DNA of 64,000 bases from Hydrogenophaga sp. (GTDB taxonomy: Bacteria > Pseudomonadota > Gammaproteobacteria > Burkholderiales > Burkholderiaceae_C): contig NZ_JAUCZG010000013.1 of assembly GCF_030373225.1 (NCBI RefSeq), positions 38,358 through 102,357 on the forward strand, given 5' to 3'. Positions 9,441 through 18,081 of the stretch are shown here, in pieces; positions within the stretch are counted from its first letter, which is position 1; each line of letters starts with the position of its first letter. The position numbers were made by a program, and so were the translations under genes. The notes under the pieces were generated by a model that was not told where the DNA came from, searched no databases, and saw nothing but the letters and a program-made list of their open reading frames with translations.

Positions 9441-9458
9441 TGTCGCCAAACGGCGACA
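9441..9458. promoter_or_regulatory. GlrR-type enhancer box 1 (TGTC-N10-GACA)
   Basis: TGTC at 9441-9444 and GACA at 9455-9458 are separated by exactly ten bases; the inner bases extend the dyad to 7-bp arms. TGTC-N10-GACA is the binding consensus described for enterobacterial GlrR at glmY and glmZ. The centre lies about 130 bases upstream of the predicted opgG start. Confidence 0.68.
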
Positions 9459-9507
9459 GCCCAGTTCGCGCAACCGGAAAAAACCAATCAGATCAACGTT
9501 TTGAGGC

Positions 9508-9525
9508 TGTCACTCATCAGCGACA
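9508..9525. promoter_or_regulatory. GlrR-type enhancer box 2 (TGTC-N10-GACA), overlapping the end of glrR
   Basis: A second exact TGTC-N10-GACA site (TGTC 9508-9511, GACA 9522-9525). It overlaps the glrR stop codon and lies 67 bases from box 1 centre to centre. Paired distal boxes of this kind are typical for sigma-54 enhancer-binding proteins. Confidence 0.65.
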
Positions 9526-10928
9526 GCGTCTCCGGGAATACCCGAAGAACCTGGCGGGCTGTCGCTCTTGAAGAGCCCCGGCGTGAGCGCGTGTTTCTGC
9601 AGCAGGCGGTAGAACTCGGTGCGGTTGCGCTGCGCCAGGCGGGCGGCATCGGCCACGTTGCCATCGGTCATCTTCAGCAGGCCCACCAGGTACTCGCGCT
9701 CGAAGCGCTGCTTGGCGTCGGCAAAGCTCAGCACCTCCACCGACGGTGTGCGCAATGCCCGTTGCACCAGCGCCAGCGACACCAGCGGTGTGGTGGACAG
9801 CGCGCAGACCTGCTCGACCACGTTGTAGAGCTGGCGCACATTGCCCGGCCAGGCCGACATGGTCAGGGCCTTCAGTGCCTCGGGCGCGAAGCCCGAACTG
9901 CGTTTGCCGTACTTGGCCGCCAGTTTCGCCAGGAAGTGGTTGGCCAGCAGCGGGATGTCCTCGCGGCGCTCGGCCAGCGTGGGCAGGGTCAGCGTGACCA
10001 CGTTGAGCCGGTAGTACAGGTCTTCGCGGAACTGCGTCGTGGCCATGGCCTCTTCGAGGTTGCGGTGGGTGGCCGAGATGATGCGCACGTCCACCGGCAA
10101 GGACTGGCTCGACCCCAGCGGGCGCACCGCGCGCTCCTGCAGCACGCGCAGCAGCTTCACCTGCAGCGCCGGCGGCATGTCACCGATCTCGTCGAGCAGC
10201 AGCGTGCCGCCGTCGGCCGCCTGGAACAGGCCCTTGTGGTTGGCCACGGCATCGGTGAACGCGCCCTTCATGTGGCCGAACAGCTCGGATTCGAGCAGGG
10301 CCTCGGGGATCGCACCGCAGTTGACCGCAATGAAGGGCCGGGAGGCGCGCGGGCTGGCCCGGTGGATGGCGCGCGCCAGCATTTCCTTGCCGGTGCCCGA
10401 GTCGCCGCGCAGCAGCACGCTGGCGTCGGACTGCGCCACCATGCGGGCCTCGGCCAGCAGGTCGGCCATGCGGTTGGAGCGGCTCACGATCTCGTTGCGC
10501 CAGACCTCGTCGACGCGCGTGCTGTCGCTGGCCGGGGCTCCCAGGGCCAGCGCCTGGGCGATCTTCTCCAGCAGCTCTTTGGCGTCGTAGGGTTTGGTGA
10601 GGTAGGTGAAGACACCCCGCGCCGTGGCCTCCACCGCGTCCGGAATGGTGCCGTGCGCGGTGAGCAGGATCACGGGCAAGGAGGGGTGGCGCTTGCGGAT
10701 CTCGTCGAACAGGGCCAGGCCGTCCTTGCCCGGCAGGCGCACGTCGGAGAGCACGAGCTGCGGTCGCTCGATGTCGAGCTGGCCGAGCGCGGCTTCGGCC
10801 GACCCGACCGAGGTCACCTGGTAGCCGGCCGAGCCCAGGCGCATCGCCAGCAGGCGCAGCATGTCGGCGTCGTCGTCGACGACCAGCAGACGGGCGCGCG
10901 GCGCTGCAAGGCTGGACGTGTCGCTCAT
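9510..10928 (-). CDS. glrR: GlrR/QseF-type sigma-54-dependent response regulator
   Basis: 472-residue enhancer-binding protein: receiver domain with acceptor Asp62 (VLSDVRLPG) and LTKPYD; AAA+ domain with Walker A GDSGTGKE near 175-182; C-terminal Fis-like helix-turn-helix (about 420-460, [15 protein letters not shown]). The order glrK-lipoprotein-glrR and the sequence style match E. coli GlrR (YfhA/QseF), which with sigma-54 activates glmY and other envelope-related targets. The sigma-54 contact loop reads GAFTDA rather than GAFTGA (10248-10265). Its ATG overlaps the lipoprotein gene stop as ATGA. Two GlrR-type boxes lie at its 3' end, before opgG. Confidence 0.9.
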   Translation of the reverse strand: MSDTSSLAAPRARLLVVDDDADMLRLLAMRLGSAGYQVTSVGSAEAALGQLDIERPQLVLSDVRLPGKDGLALFDEIRKRHPSLPVILLTAHGTIPDAVEATARGVFTYLTKPYDAKELLEKIAQALALGAPASDSTRVDEVWRNEIVSRSNRMADLLAEARMVAQSDASVLLRGDSGTGKEMLARAIHRASPRASRPFIAVNCGAIPEALLESELFGHMKGAFTDAVANHKGLFQAADGGTLLLDEIGDMPPALQVKLLRVLQERAVRPLGSSQSLPVDVRIISATHRNLEEAMATTQFREDLYYRLNVVTLTLPTLAERREDIPLLANHFLAKLAAKYGKRSSGFAPEALKALTMSAWPGNVRQLYNVVEQVCALSTTPLVSLALVQRALRTPSVEVLSFADAKQRFEREYLVGLLKMTDGNVADAARLAQRNRTEFYRLLQKHALTPGLFKSDSPPGSSGIPGDAVADE

Positions 10929-11566
10929 GGCGCCGGACGGGTGCTGTTGGGCGCTGCGGGCGGGCGGGTGGTCAGGCTGCGTTCGATGGCGCGCATGGCC
11001 TCCAGACGCTCGGTGAGCTGTTCGATGCGGCGCTGGTTGTCGCGCAACTGCTGGCCCTGGCGCTCGGCCGTGTCCTCCAGCCGGCGCTGCTCCAGCAAGC
11101 GCTGGGCCAGCAGGCGGGCCAGTGGCTTGAGTGGTGTGGCCTCGGGTGCGGCGGAGCCCAGCACCCGTTGCAGCAGGCCCAGCGATCGCGCTGTGTCCAC
11201 CGCCTGGTGGGAGTGCATCAGGGCCAGGGCCAGCTGCATCTGGCGCAGCGGCGCCAGGCCCGGATCGCCCTGCAAGGCGATTTCGGCGGCGAGTTCGCCC
11301 GGGCTGAGCCCTCGCAGCCGCTCCGCGTAGGTCAGCAAGGCGGTGACCGTGTCCGGTTGCGGCGGTGCCTGGGTGTTGAGGGCCTCGGGCAGCGGGGCCG
11401 CCGGTGCCTGCACCGGCGTGACCACCAAGGCCTGGGGCGCCGGGGCGGGCGGGCTGGCCACGGAGGGCGCCGGCGGGGTGGGCGCAGCCGGCGGTTGGGG
11501 CGCCGGCGTGGTGCCGCAGGCGCTCAGCAGGAACGCGATGGCTGCGGCAGAAAGACTAGTTCGCAT
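10925..11566 (-). CDS. QseG/YfhG-like outer-membrane lipoprotein of the glrK-glrR operon
   Basis: 213-residue lipoprotein: a short signal peptide ends in the lipobox LLSAC with Cys17, followed by a Pro/Ala-rich tether (about 20-70). A helical domain follows, and the C terminus (about 155-200) is a Gln/Arg/Glu-rich coiled coil. It lies between glrK and glrR, overlapping the kinase by 11 bases and the regulator by 4. In enterobacteria the gene at this position is qseG (yfhG), whose lipoprotein binds and tunes the kinase QseE/GlrK. Homology is inferred from position, size and architecture rather than from a signature motif. The ATG at 11566 is chosen because it gives the lipoprotein signal directly. 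Confidence 0.75.
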   Translation of the reverse strand: MRTSLSAAAIAFLLSACGTTPAPQPPAAPTPPAPSVASPPAPAPQALVVTPVQAPAAPLPEALNTQAPPQPDTVTALLTYAERLRGLSPGELAAEIALQGDPGLAPLRQMQLALALMHSHQAVDTARSLGLLQRVLGSAAPEATPLKPLARLLAQRLLEQRRLEDTAERQGQQLRDNQRRIEQLTERLEAMRAIERSLTTRPPAAPNSTRPAP

Positions 11567-12974
11567 GGGGAAGTTCGATACGGAAATGGGCGCCCTGGCG
11601 CTGGGGCAGCAGCTCGATGCGGCCACCGTGGGCAACAATGTACTCGTGCACGATCGACAGCCCGATGCCGGTGCCTCGCACGGCGCCCTGCGGTTGACGC
11701 TCACCGCGGTAAAAGGGTTCGAAGATGCGGTCGCGATCGGCGTCTGCCACGCCGGGCCCCTGGTCGATGATGTCCAGGCTGGCACGCCCGGGCAGGTCCA
11801 GCAGCACCAGCCGGATCACGCCGCCCTGTGGCGAAAAACGGATGGCGTTGGAGAGCAGGTTGCCCACCGCCGAGGCGATCTTCTCGCGGTCGATCGGCAG
11901 GGTCACCGAAACGCCTTCGGCGCGCACCACCAGCCCCTGCCCCTGCCAGTGCAGTCGCTGGGCATCGATCTGGTCTTCCACCACGCGCATGAGGTCGGTG
12001 CGCTCGCGCTTGAGCTGGCGCGCCTCGAAGGCGGCCGCATTGAAGCGCAGCAAGGCCTCGATCTGGTGCTGCAGCATCAGGGTGTTGTGCTGCAGGATGT
12101 TGACCACCTCGGCCTGGCTGGGATTGAGTGCGCCGGCCACGCCATCGCCGAGCACCGCCACACCCTCGTGCAGCGAGGCCAGCGGCGTCTTGAGTTCGTG
12201 CGAGATGTGGCGCAGGAAGCGGGCCTTGTCGGCATCGAGTTCGGTCAGGCGCAAACGCAGCCAGTCCAGCTGCTGACTCACGCGGCGCACGTCGGCCGGG
12301 CCCGCGATGTCGATCGGCACGTCGAGCCGGTTTTCGCCCAGGCCCTGTATGGCCCGTTCGATGCGCTTGAACGGGCGTGCCAGCCACACGCCGAAACCCA
12401 GCGCCATCACCGCCGCCACAAAGATCGAACCCAGCACCTGCTGGGTGAGTTGCTGGCGGCTGGTTTCGAAGCGGGCCTGCAGCGCCTCGTTGCGCGTGCC
12501 GATGATGGACTGCACCTTCTGCGCGATCGAGGCGCTGTGGCCGTCGATCTCGCGGAAGGCCCGCGCGACCTGACGTTCACGGTCCAGTGCCGTCTCGGGC
12601 GGGCCGTCGATCAGCTCGGTGATGACCGCCAGTTGCTCGCGCCAGTTGGCGGCGAACTCGGGCGGCAGTTCGTTGTCCTCGAGGCGCTTGAGGATGTCGC
12701 GCGCGTTGCCCGCCGCTTCGGTGAAGCGTTGGCGCAACTGGGCGTCGCGCAGCACGAGCGACTGGCGCGCCGCACGCTCCATGGTCAGGCTGCGCTCGGA
12801 CAGGGACTGGGCCGCGGTCGACAGTGCAATGGCCTGCGCCGCGCTCTCGCGGCTCTGGGTCATCAGGGCCTCGAGCGAGAACAGCGCGCGCAAGGCGGCC
12901 GCGCCCAGCAGCAGGCCGATCAGCAGGAAAGCCACCAGCAGCAGCTGGGGAAACGAGAAACGCAGTGACTTCAC
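11556..12974 (-). CDS. glrK: GlrK/QseE-type membrane sensor histidine kinase
   Basis: 472-residue inner-membrane kinase. TM1 spans residues 10-30, a helical periplasmic sensor about 33-178, and TM2 about 181-200. A HAMP linker follows, then the H box with His259 (FLRHISHELKTPLASL), N box (VGNLLSNAIRFSP) and G boxes (DQGPGV, GTGIGLSIVHEY). The architecture and the downstream lipoprotein and GlrR-like regulator identify it as GlrK/QseE. GTG at 12974, 14 bases after the miaB stop, is taken as the start because it begins just before the first membrane helix; longer forms would read back into miaB. Confidence 0.88.
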   Translation of the reverse strand: MKSLRFSFPQLLLVAFLLIGLLLGAAALRALFSLEALMTQSRESAAQAIALSTAAQSLSERSLTMERAARQSLVLRDAQLRQRFTEAAGNARDILKRLEDNELPPEFAANWREQLAVITELIDGPPETALDRERQVARAFREIDGHSASIAQKVQSIIGTRNEALQARFETSRQQLTQQVLGSIFVAAVMALGFGVWLARPFKRIERAIQGLGENRLDVPIDIAGPADVRRVSQQLDWLRLRLTELDADKARFLRHISHELKTPLASLHEGVAVLGDGVAGALNPSQAEVVNILQHNTLMLQHQIEALLRFNAAAFEARQLKRERTDLMRVVEDQIDAQRLHWQGQGLVVRAEGVSVTLPIDREKIASAVGNLLSNAIRFSPQGGVIRLVLLDLPGRASLDIIDQGPGVADADRDRIFEPFYRGERQPQGAVRGTGIGLSIVHEYIVAHGGRIELLPQRQGAHFRIELPHAN

Positions 12975-12988
12975 GGACGTTGCTGCAC

Positions 12989-14350
12989 TCAGGCGCCCGG
13001 CGCTGACTCGGACGTCAACACCTCGGCCCTGAGGGAATGCGGCCGGGCCTCCGTGATGCGCACATCGACCATCTGGCCCACCAGGCGCCCGGCCAGCGGG
13101 CCGCCGGGGAAGTTGACGATGCGGTTGCACTCGGTGCGACCGGTGAGCTCGGGCACATCGGCGCTGGAGCGGCGCGAAGCGCCTTCGACCAGGATGCGCT
13201 GCACTGTGCCTTCGCGGCTGGCACTGATGCGGCGCACGTTCTCTTCGATCGTGGCCTGCAGGTGCTGCAGGCGCTGCAGCTTCACGGCGTAGGGCGTGTC
13301 GTCGGTCAGGTTGGCCGCGGGCGTGCCCGGGCGCGGGCTGAAGATGAAGCTGAAGCTGGTGTCGAAGCCCACGTCGGCGATGAGCTTCATCATCTTGTCG
13401 AAGTCTTCGGCGGTCTCGCCGGGGAAGCCGACGATGAAGTCGCTGCTCATGACCAGCTCGGGCCGGATCGCGCGCAGCTTGCGCACCGTGCTCTTGAACT
13501 CCATGGCGGTGTAGCCGCGCTTCATCGCCATGAGGATGCGGTCGCTGCCGTGCTGCACCGGCAGGTGCAGGTGGTTCACGAGTTTGGGAATCTTCGCGTA
13601 GGCCTCGATCAGGCGCGGCGTGAACTCGTTGGGGTGGCTGGTGGTGAAGCGAAGGCGCTCGATGCCGGGGATGTCGGCCACGTATTCCAGCAGCAGCGCA
13701 AAGTCGGCGATCTCGCCGCTGTCACCCATCGCACCCCGGTAGGCGTTGACGTTCTGGCCCAGCAGCGTGACCTCCTTGACGCCCTGGTCGGCCAGGCCCG
13801 CGACTTCCACCAGCACGTCGTCGAACGGGCGGCTGACCTCTTCGCCCCGGGTGTAGGGCACCACGCAATAGCTGCAGTACTTGGAGCAGCCCTCCATGAT
13901 GGAGACATAGGCCGCGCCACCGTCGACCTTGGCCGGGGGCAGGTGATCGAACTTCTCGATCTCGGGGAAGCTGATGTCCACCTGCGGCACCGCCAGGCGC
14001 GCGCGCCGGTCCAGCAGCTCGGGCAGGCGGTGCAATGTCTGGGGACCGAACACCACGTCCACATAGGGCGCGCGCTTGATGATGTCGGCGCCTTCCTGGC
14101 TCGCCACGCATCCGCCCACGCCGATCAGCACACCTTTTTCCTTCAGGTGCTTCACGCGCCCGAGGTCGCTGAACACCTTCTCCTGCGCCTTCTCCCGCAC
14201 CGAGCAGGTGTTGAAGAGGATCAGGTCGGCTTCTTCGACGTCCTGCGTGGGTTCGTAGCCTTGTGCCGCCTGCATCACGTCGGCCATCTTGTCCGAGTCG
14301 TACTCGTTCATCTGGCAGCCGAAGGTCTTGATGAAAACTTTTTTGCTCAT
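12989..14350 (-). CDS. miaB: tRNA-2-methylthio-N6-isopentenyladenosine synthase MiaB
   Basis: 453-residue radical-SAM methylthiotransferase that adds the 2-methylthio group to i6A37 of tRNAs reading UNN codons. The UPF0004 domain carries the auxiliary-cluster cysteines C12 (FGCQMN), C49 (NTCSVRE) and C81 (GGCVASQ). The radical-SAM motif is C155-x3-C159-x2-C162 ([17 protein letters not shown]), and a TRAM domain ends the protein. The ATG at 14350 has GGAG at a suitable distance. It is the first gene of a run into glrK with only 14 bases between them, so the tRNA-modification gene may share a transcript with the kinase operon. Confidence 0.97.
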   Translation of the reverse strand: MSKKVFIKTFGCQMNEYDSDKMADVMQAAQGYEPTQDVEEADLILFNTCSVREKAQEKVFSDLGRVKHLKEKGVLIGVGGCVASQEGADIIKRAPYVDVVFGPQTLHRLPELLDRRARLAVPQVDISFPEIEKFDHLPPAKVDGGAAYVSIMEGCSKYCSYCVVPYTRGEEVSRPFDDVLVEVAGLADQGVKEVTLLGQNVNAYRGAMGDSGEIADFALLLEYVADIPGIERLRFTTSHPNEFTPRLIEAYAKIPKLVNHLHLPVQHGSDRILMAMKRGYTAMEFKSTVRKLRAIRPELVMSSDFIVGFPGETAEDFDKMMKLIADVGFDTSFSFIFSPRPGTPAANLTDDTPYAVKLQRLQHLQATIEENVRRISASREGTVQRILVEGASRRSSADVPELTGRTECNRIVNFPGGPLAGRLVGQMVDVRITEARPHSLRAEVLTSESAPGA

Positions 14351-14457
14351 GGGATGCTCCTGTGGCCCGGGCGTCAACGAGCCGGTGCCGGCGCTGGGCG
14401 CGGATGGGGAATGTCGGGGTTCAGCCGCGGGCCAGCGGGGCCTGCGGCGCGGCGTCG

Positions 14458-14859
14458 TCAGTTGGACGTGCCGGCCGGTCGGGTCTGCATCGACTCGAAC
14501 ACGAAGTTGCGCTGCACGCCGAAACCGGCGCGTTTTTCCCTGGCCTCGGCCTCGGTGAGGATCCACACGTTCTGGATCTGGTCGCGCAGGTCCACGGTGT
14601 AGTTGACGACCACTTCCTTGTTCAGCAGCGAGGACGACATCACCAGCGAGTTGTTGGTGTTGTAGATGCGTGCCCCGGGCGAGAGCCGGGTGGCGCGGTC
14701 GTCCATGGTCACGTTCGGGGGCTGCACCACCACCAGGGTGCCGCGCAGGGCCTTGGCGGGAAAGTCGCGCGTGCCCGACTGGGCCTGGGCCGACAGGGAC
14801 AGGGCGCTCAGCAGCGCCGCGACGGCGCCCATGCGGAAGAAGGATCGGCAGCGGTTCAT
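14458..14859 (-). CDS. Exported protein of unknown function
   Basis: 133 residues. A clear signal peptide (Arg-rich start, hydrophobic core, cleavage near SAQAQS at about 27) precedes a small soluble domain with alternating beta-type segments ([39 protein letters not shown]). There are no cysteines in the mature part and no known motif. It ends 107 bases before miaB on the same strand and may share its promoter region. It looks like a conserved small periplasmic protein of the family; no function can be assigned. Confidence 0.7.
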   Translation of the reverse strand: MNRCRSFFRMGAVAALLSALSLSAQAQSGTRDFPAKALRGTLVVVQPPNVTMDDRATRLSPGARIYNTNNSLVMSSSLLNKEVVVNYTVDLRDQIQNVWILTEAEAREKRAGFGVQRNFVFESMQTRPAGTSN

Positions 14860-14958
14860 GGTGTGTGTCCAGAGGCTGTTGAAGGGGCCGTGGGCCCGTT
14901 CAACAGGCCGGTGGCGAGGCGGTCGCGATTGTCTCACGCCCCCGCCACTGCCATGGCC

Positions 14959-15306
14959 TCAGGGCCTGCGCGGACCGTCCAGCGGCCGGTCCGACTCCAC
15001 CAGCGGGTACCCGTCGGCCACGTAGGCAGGGCCTTTCATCACCATCACGATGAAGGCGCCGATGGCCAGGGTGAGCAGCAAGGTCCAGAGCAGCAGCACC
15101 ACGGCGATCGCCACGATGTCCACCATCTGGATGCTGGAAGCCACCACCGCCTCGCTGCCGCTCCAGGAAAACCAGCGCGCCGCGAGCGCTGCCAGGGCCG
15201 GCAACAAGGCACTGAGCAGGAAGGCGCGCGGCATGCGGCGCAGGATCACGCGCTCCAGCCCGGCGGGCGTGCGCACGAAACCGGGCAACTGGTTGAACAT
15301 GGACAT
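14959..15306 (-). CDS. Small inner-membrane protein of unknown function
   Basis: 115 residues with two hydrophobic segments (about 28-48 and 60-90) and a hydrophilic tail rich in Pro/Asp/Arg (LVESDRPLDGPRRP). No catalytic or binding motif is visible. ATG at 15306 (Met-Ser-Met) is used; the second Met at 15300 is equally possible. It is divergent from the lipocalin gene, with 109 bases between the starts. Confidence 0.65.
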   Translation of the reverse strand: MSMFNQLPGFVRTPAGLERVILRRMPRAFLLSALLPALAALAARWFSWSGSEAVVASSIQMVDIVAIAVVLLLWTLLLTLAIGAFIVMVMKGPAYVADGYPLVESDRPLDGPRRP

Positions 15307-15415
15307 GGGATGGTGCGGATGACGGCGCTGGGTGTCGGAGGATTGGCCCTGCGGGCCGGCTTTTTCAATGTACGGCGCAGAATGAAAACTGTCCACGTCA
15401 CCCGGAAAGTCCTTC

Positions 15416-15985
15416 ATGACCGCAACGCCTTCCCGATCCCGGCAACACTGGTGGCACCGCGCCGGATGGTTGCTCTGCCTGGCCGCGCTGCCCCTGCTCA
15501 ACGCCTGCACCGCACCACCCGACGGTGTGGCCGTGGTGAGCCCCTTCGACGTGAAGCGCTATGCCGGCAAGTGGTTCGAGATCGCCCGACTCGACCACAG
15601 CTTCGAGCGTGGCCTGAGCGACGTGAACGCCACCTACCGGCTGGAGGCCGATGGCAGCGTGGCGGTGATCAACCGCGGCCATGACGCCGCCAAGGGCGAA
15701 TGGCAGGAAGCGGTGGGCCGCGCGCTGTTCACCGGCGACAGCAACACCGCGTCGCTCAAGGTGTCGTTCTTCGGACCATTCTTTGGCGGTTACCACGTGA
15801 TCGCGCTCGACCCGGACTACCGCTGGGCGATGGTGATCGGCCCCAACACCGATTACCTGTGGATCCTGGCGCGCGAAAAACAGCTGCCGGCGGGCGTGCG
15901 TGAACGGCTGGTGGCGCAGGCCCTCGCGCTCGGGGTGGACACCAACGAACTGATCTGGGTCGAGCACAGCCGCAGTGACCACTGA
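15416..15985 (+). CDS. blc: Outer-membrane lipoprotein Blc (bacterial lipocalin)
   Basis: 189-residue lipocalin. The signal peptide ends in the lipobox LLNAC (Cys near 31), giving a lipoprotein. The mature domain has the lipocalin signature GKWFEIARLDHSFERGL and later WAMVIGPNTDYLWILAR, the Blc pattern. Bacterial lipocalins bind fatty acids or lysophospholipids at the envelope and respond to stress and starvation. Its 3' end overlaps the photolyase gene by 11 bases, suggesting co-translation; lipocalin-photolyase pairing fits a stress-response unit but that link is inference. Confidence 0.93.
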   Translation: MTATPSRSRQHWWHRAGWLLCLAALPLLNACTAPPDGVAVVSPFDVKRYAGKWFEIARLDHSFERGLSDVNATYRLEADGSVAVINRGHDAAKGEWQEAVGRALFTGDSNTASLKVSFFGPFFGGYHVIALDPDYRWAMVIGPNTDYLWILAREKQLPAGVRERLVAQALALGVDTNELIWVEHSRSDH

Positions 15986-17279
15986 AGCCTCGACCCTTGC
16001 GCCGGGTGCACGCACGCTCTACTGGTTCCGCAACGACCTGCGGCTGGGCGACAACCCGGCCCTGGCCGAGGCCTGCGCGGCATCCAGCGCCGTGCTGCCG
16101 GTGGTTTGTCACGACCCGGCACAGGACGCACTCACGCGGTGGGGCTTCGTGCGTCGCGGTCTGCACCGCCAGCACTTCGTGTCCGACGCGATGGCCGATC
16201 TGGCCGCCCGATTGGAGACCAGGGGCAGTCGGCTGGTTCAGGTGAGGGGTCGCGCCAGCGAGCAGCTGGCGGTGCTGGTGCAGGCGTGGCAGATCGACCG
16301 CGTGGTGACCGAAGACATTGCGGCACCCGAAGAACTGGACGAGGTGCGGGCGCTGCGCGCGGCCGGCGTGACGGTGCACACCCGGGATCAGTCGGGGCTG
16401 TTTGACCGGACCGATCTGCCTTTTGCCGCGCACCAGGTGCCCGACGTCTTCACCGCCTTCCGGCAGGCGGTGGAGCACGCCGGGGTTCGGGTGCCCGCGG
16501 TGGTGCCGGTCCCCGCGCACATGCCGCCCGCACCCGACGCCCCGTCCATGCCGCCGCCAGGTGTGCCCCGCCCGGTGGACGACCCGAGGTCTTCGTTCCC
16601 TTGTTCGCGTGCCGCCTTTTCCGGTGGCGAGTCGGCCGGCCTGGCGCACCTGCAGCGTTACTTCGACGGTCCGCTGGCCCGGCAGTACAAGGCCACGCGC
16701 AACCAGCTCAGCGGCACCGACTATTCCACCAAGTTCTCTCCATGGCTGGCTTGCGGTGCCCTGTCTGCGCGCCAGATCCATGCCGCGCTGCACACGCACG
16801 AAACCCGGGTGGGCGCCAGCGATGGCAGCCGCTGGATCGTGTTCGAGCTGCTCTGGCGCGAACACTTCCGCCTGCTGCACCTGCGCCACGGCCGCGCGCT
16901 GTACCGCGCGCGGGGATTGAGCGATCTGCCCGCACCGCCCCATGAGGCAGCCGCGTTCGGGCGCTGGTGCCGGGGCGAAACCGGCGAGCCGCTGGTGGAC
17001 GCCGGCATGCGCGAGCTCCTCGCCACCGGCTACCTGTCGAACCGCCTGCGCCAGGTGGTGGCCAGTTACCTGATCCACGACCTGGCCTGCGACTGGCGCG
17101 CCGGTGCGGCCTGGTTCGAGTCGCGGCTGGTGGACTTTGATGTGCACAGCAACCAGGGCAACTGGCTCTACATTGCCGGGCGCGGCACCGACCCGCGTGG
17201 CGGCCGGCGGTTCAACCTGGAGAAACAGACCCGGGACCACGACGCCGATGGCCGTTACCGGGCGCTCTGGCTGACCTGA
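15975..17279 (+). CDS. DASH-type cryptochrome/photolyase
   Basis: 434-residue flavoprotein of the photolyase/cryptochrome family. The N-terminal alpha/beta antenna domain begins with TLYWFRNDLRLGDNPAL; the C-terminal helical FAD domain contains NQLSGTDYSTKFSPWLACG, FELLWREHF, SNRLRQVVASYLIHDL and DVHSNQGNWLYIAGRG. The DPRGGRRFN ending after the NW motif is typical of cry-DASH, which repairs cyclobutane dimers in single-stranded or looped DNA. Length is at the short end because the family's C-terminal extension is absent. The ATG at 15975 lies inside blc (11-base overlap). Convergent with yaeQ, 15 bases apart. Confidence 0.9.
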   Translation: MTTEASTLAPGARTLYWFRNDLRLGDNPALAEACAASSAVLPVVCHDPAQDALTRWGFVRRGLHRQHFVSDAMADLAARLETRGSRLVQVRGRASEQLAVLVQAWQIDRVVTEDIAAPEELDEVRALRAAGVTVHTRDQSGLFDRTDLPFAAHQVPDVFTAFRQAVEHAGVRVPAVVPVPAHMPPAPDAPSMPPPGVPRPVDDPRSSFPCSRAAFSGGESAGLAHLQRYFDGPLARQYKATRNQLSGTDYSTKFSPWLACGALSARQIHAALHTHETRVGASDGSRWIVFELLWREHFRLLHLRHGRALYRARGLSDLPAPPHEAAAFGRWCRGETGEPLVDAGMRELLATGYLSNRLRQVVASYLIHDLACDWRAGAAWFESRLVDFDVHSNQGNWLYIAGRGTDPRGGRRFNLEKQTRDHDADGRYRALWLT

Positions 17280-17294
17280 CCCCGGCGGGTGCGG

Positions 17295-17855
17295 TCACTT
17301 CCAGCGGATGGGCTCGACCGCCACGCTGCCGCGTTCACCGGACAGCGTGAGCACGCCCTCCTGCACGGTGGCCTGCAGTTGCATGCTGCGCTCGGCCATC
17401 TGGGCGAGCGCCGGGGCCACCTCGGTCGGCAGGCGCCACACCTGGAGCCGGTCGAGCCGGGTGAGCTTGGTCGCGATGCCGCGCCACCACACATCGGCCG
17501 CGCTGCCGAAGGCGTAGAGCACCACCGCATCGGCCTTGCTGCAAGCCTTGGCCAGCGGCTTGTCTTCGGGCTGTCCAACCTCGATCCACAGGCGTTTGCG
17601 GCCGGTGAAATCGGTCAGCGACACGTCCGGGTCGTCCGGATCGGACAGGCCGGTGCCGAAGGCCAGCGTGCCGTCGCCGCGGCAGGTGTCCTGCAATTCG
17701 TGCGCATGGATGGCCAGGGCCACCAGGCGCACCATCATGCGTTCGTCGGTTTCGCTGGGGTGGCGGGCGAGCGTGAGCGCATGGTCGGCGTAGTAGCCGT
17801 GGTCGATGTCGGCGATCTGCAGGTTCGCCTTGAAGATGGTGGACTTGATGGCCAT
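17295..17855 (-). CDS. yaeQ: YaeQ family protein
   Basis: 186 residues, the normal YaeQ length. Family hallmarks are MAIKSTIFKANLQIADID at the N terminus, DERMMVRLVALAIHAHE, DPDVSLTDFTGRKRLWIEVGQP and the C-terminal beta strands. The fold resembles PD-(D/E)xK nucleases (E...D...IEVGQPE), but the biochemical function is not settled; early work tied YaeQ to suppression of rfaH haemolysin defects. The ATG at 17855 matches the family start. It is convergent with the photolyase gene, and the terminator of the upstream tRNA lies 40 bases before its start. Confidence 0.92.
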   Translation of the reverse strand: MAIKSTIFKANLQIADIDHGYYADHALTLARHPSETDERMMVRLVALAIHAHELQDTCRGDGTLAFGTGLSDPDDPDVSLTDFTGRKRLWIEVGQPEDKPLAKACSKADAVVLYAFGSAADVWWRGIATKLTRLDRLQVWRLPTEVAPALAQMAERSMQLQATVQEGVLTLSGERGSVAVEPIRWK

Positions 17856-17895
17856 GAAGCGTCGTCGAGAGGAGCCGCCACGGCTGGCGAGCATG

Positions 17896-17926
17896 AAAAA
17901 AGCGGGCCCTGTTGCCAGAGCCCGCT
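17896..17926 (-). terminator. Intrinsic terminator for tRNA-Met
   Basis: Read on the minus strand, an 11-bp GC-rich stem (arms 17916-17926 and 17901-17911, one G-U wobble) with a GCAA loop is followed by TTTTTT. It lies 12 bases past the tRNA 3' end and shields yaeQ from tRNA transcription. Confidence 0.88.
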
Positions 17927-17937
17927 TCTTGAATGGT

Positions 17938-18014
17938 TGGTGGTGATAGGTGGACTTGAACCACCGACATCAGCATTATGAATGCTGCGCTCTAACCAAC
18001 TGAGCTATATCACC
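17938..18014 (-). tRNA. tRNA-Met (CAT anticodon), CCA encoded
   Basis: 77 bases on the minus strand from GGTGATA to the encoded CCA. The acceptor stem is a perfect 7 bp (GGTGATA/TATCACC), the D arm reads GCTCAGTTGGTTAGAGC, the anticodon loop is TTCATAA giving CAT, and the T arm carries GGTTCAAGTC. The first pair G-C plus the overall sequence fit elongator tRNA-Met. A tRNA-Ile2 whose CAT is modified to lysidine has the same anticodon and cannot be fully excluded by eye; an initiator is unlikely because its C1-A72 mismatch is absent. Confidence 0.93.
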
Positions 18015-18081
18015 AACGCGGTCGGCATTGTAGCCCAATTCGCTGCCCGGCCCGGGCGCAGCGCGCCTCGGACCCGGGCAC

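Noticed and set aside
9441..9458. Terminator of glrR
   Set aside because: The 7-bp stem is followed by AAAA, not T, in the glrR direction, and it matches the GlrR box exactly, so a regulatory reading is preferred.
9501..11330. 609-codon open frame on the plus strand opposite glrR and the lipoprotein gene
   Set aside because: Antisense shadow of glrR; the real reading is fixed by receiver, AAA+ and HTH motifs on the minus strand.
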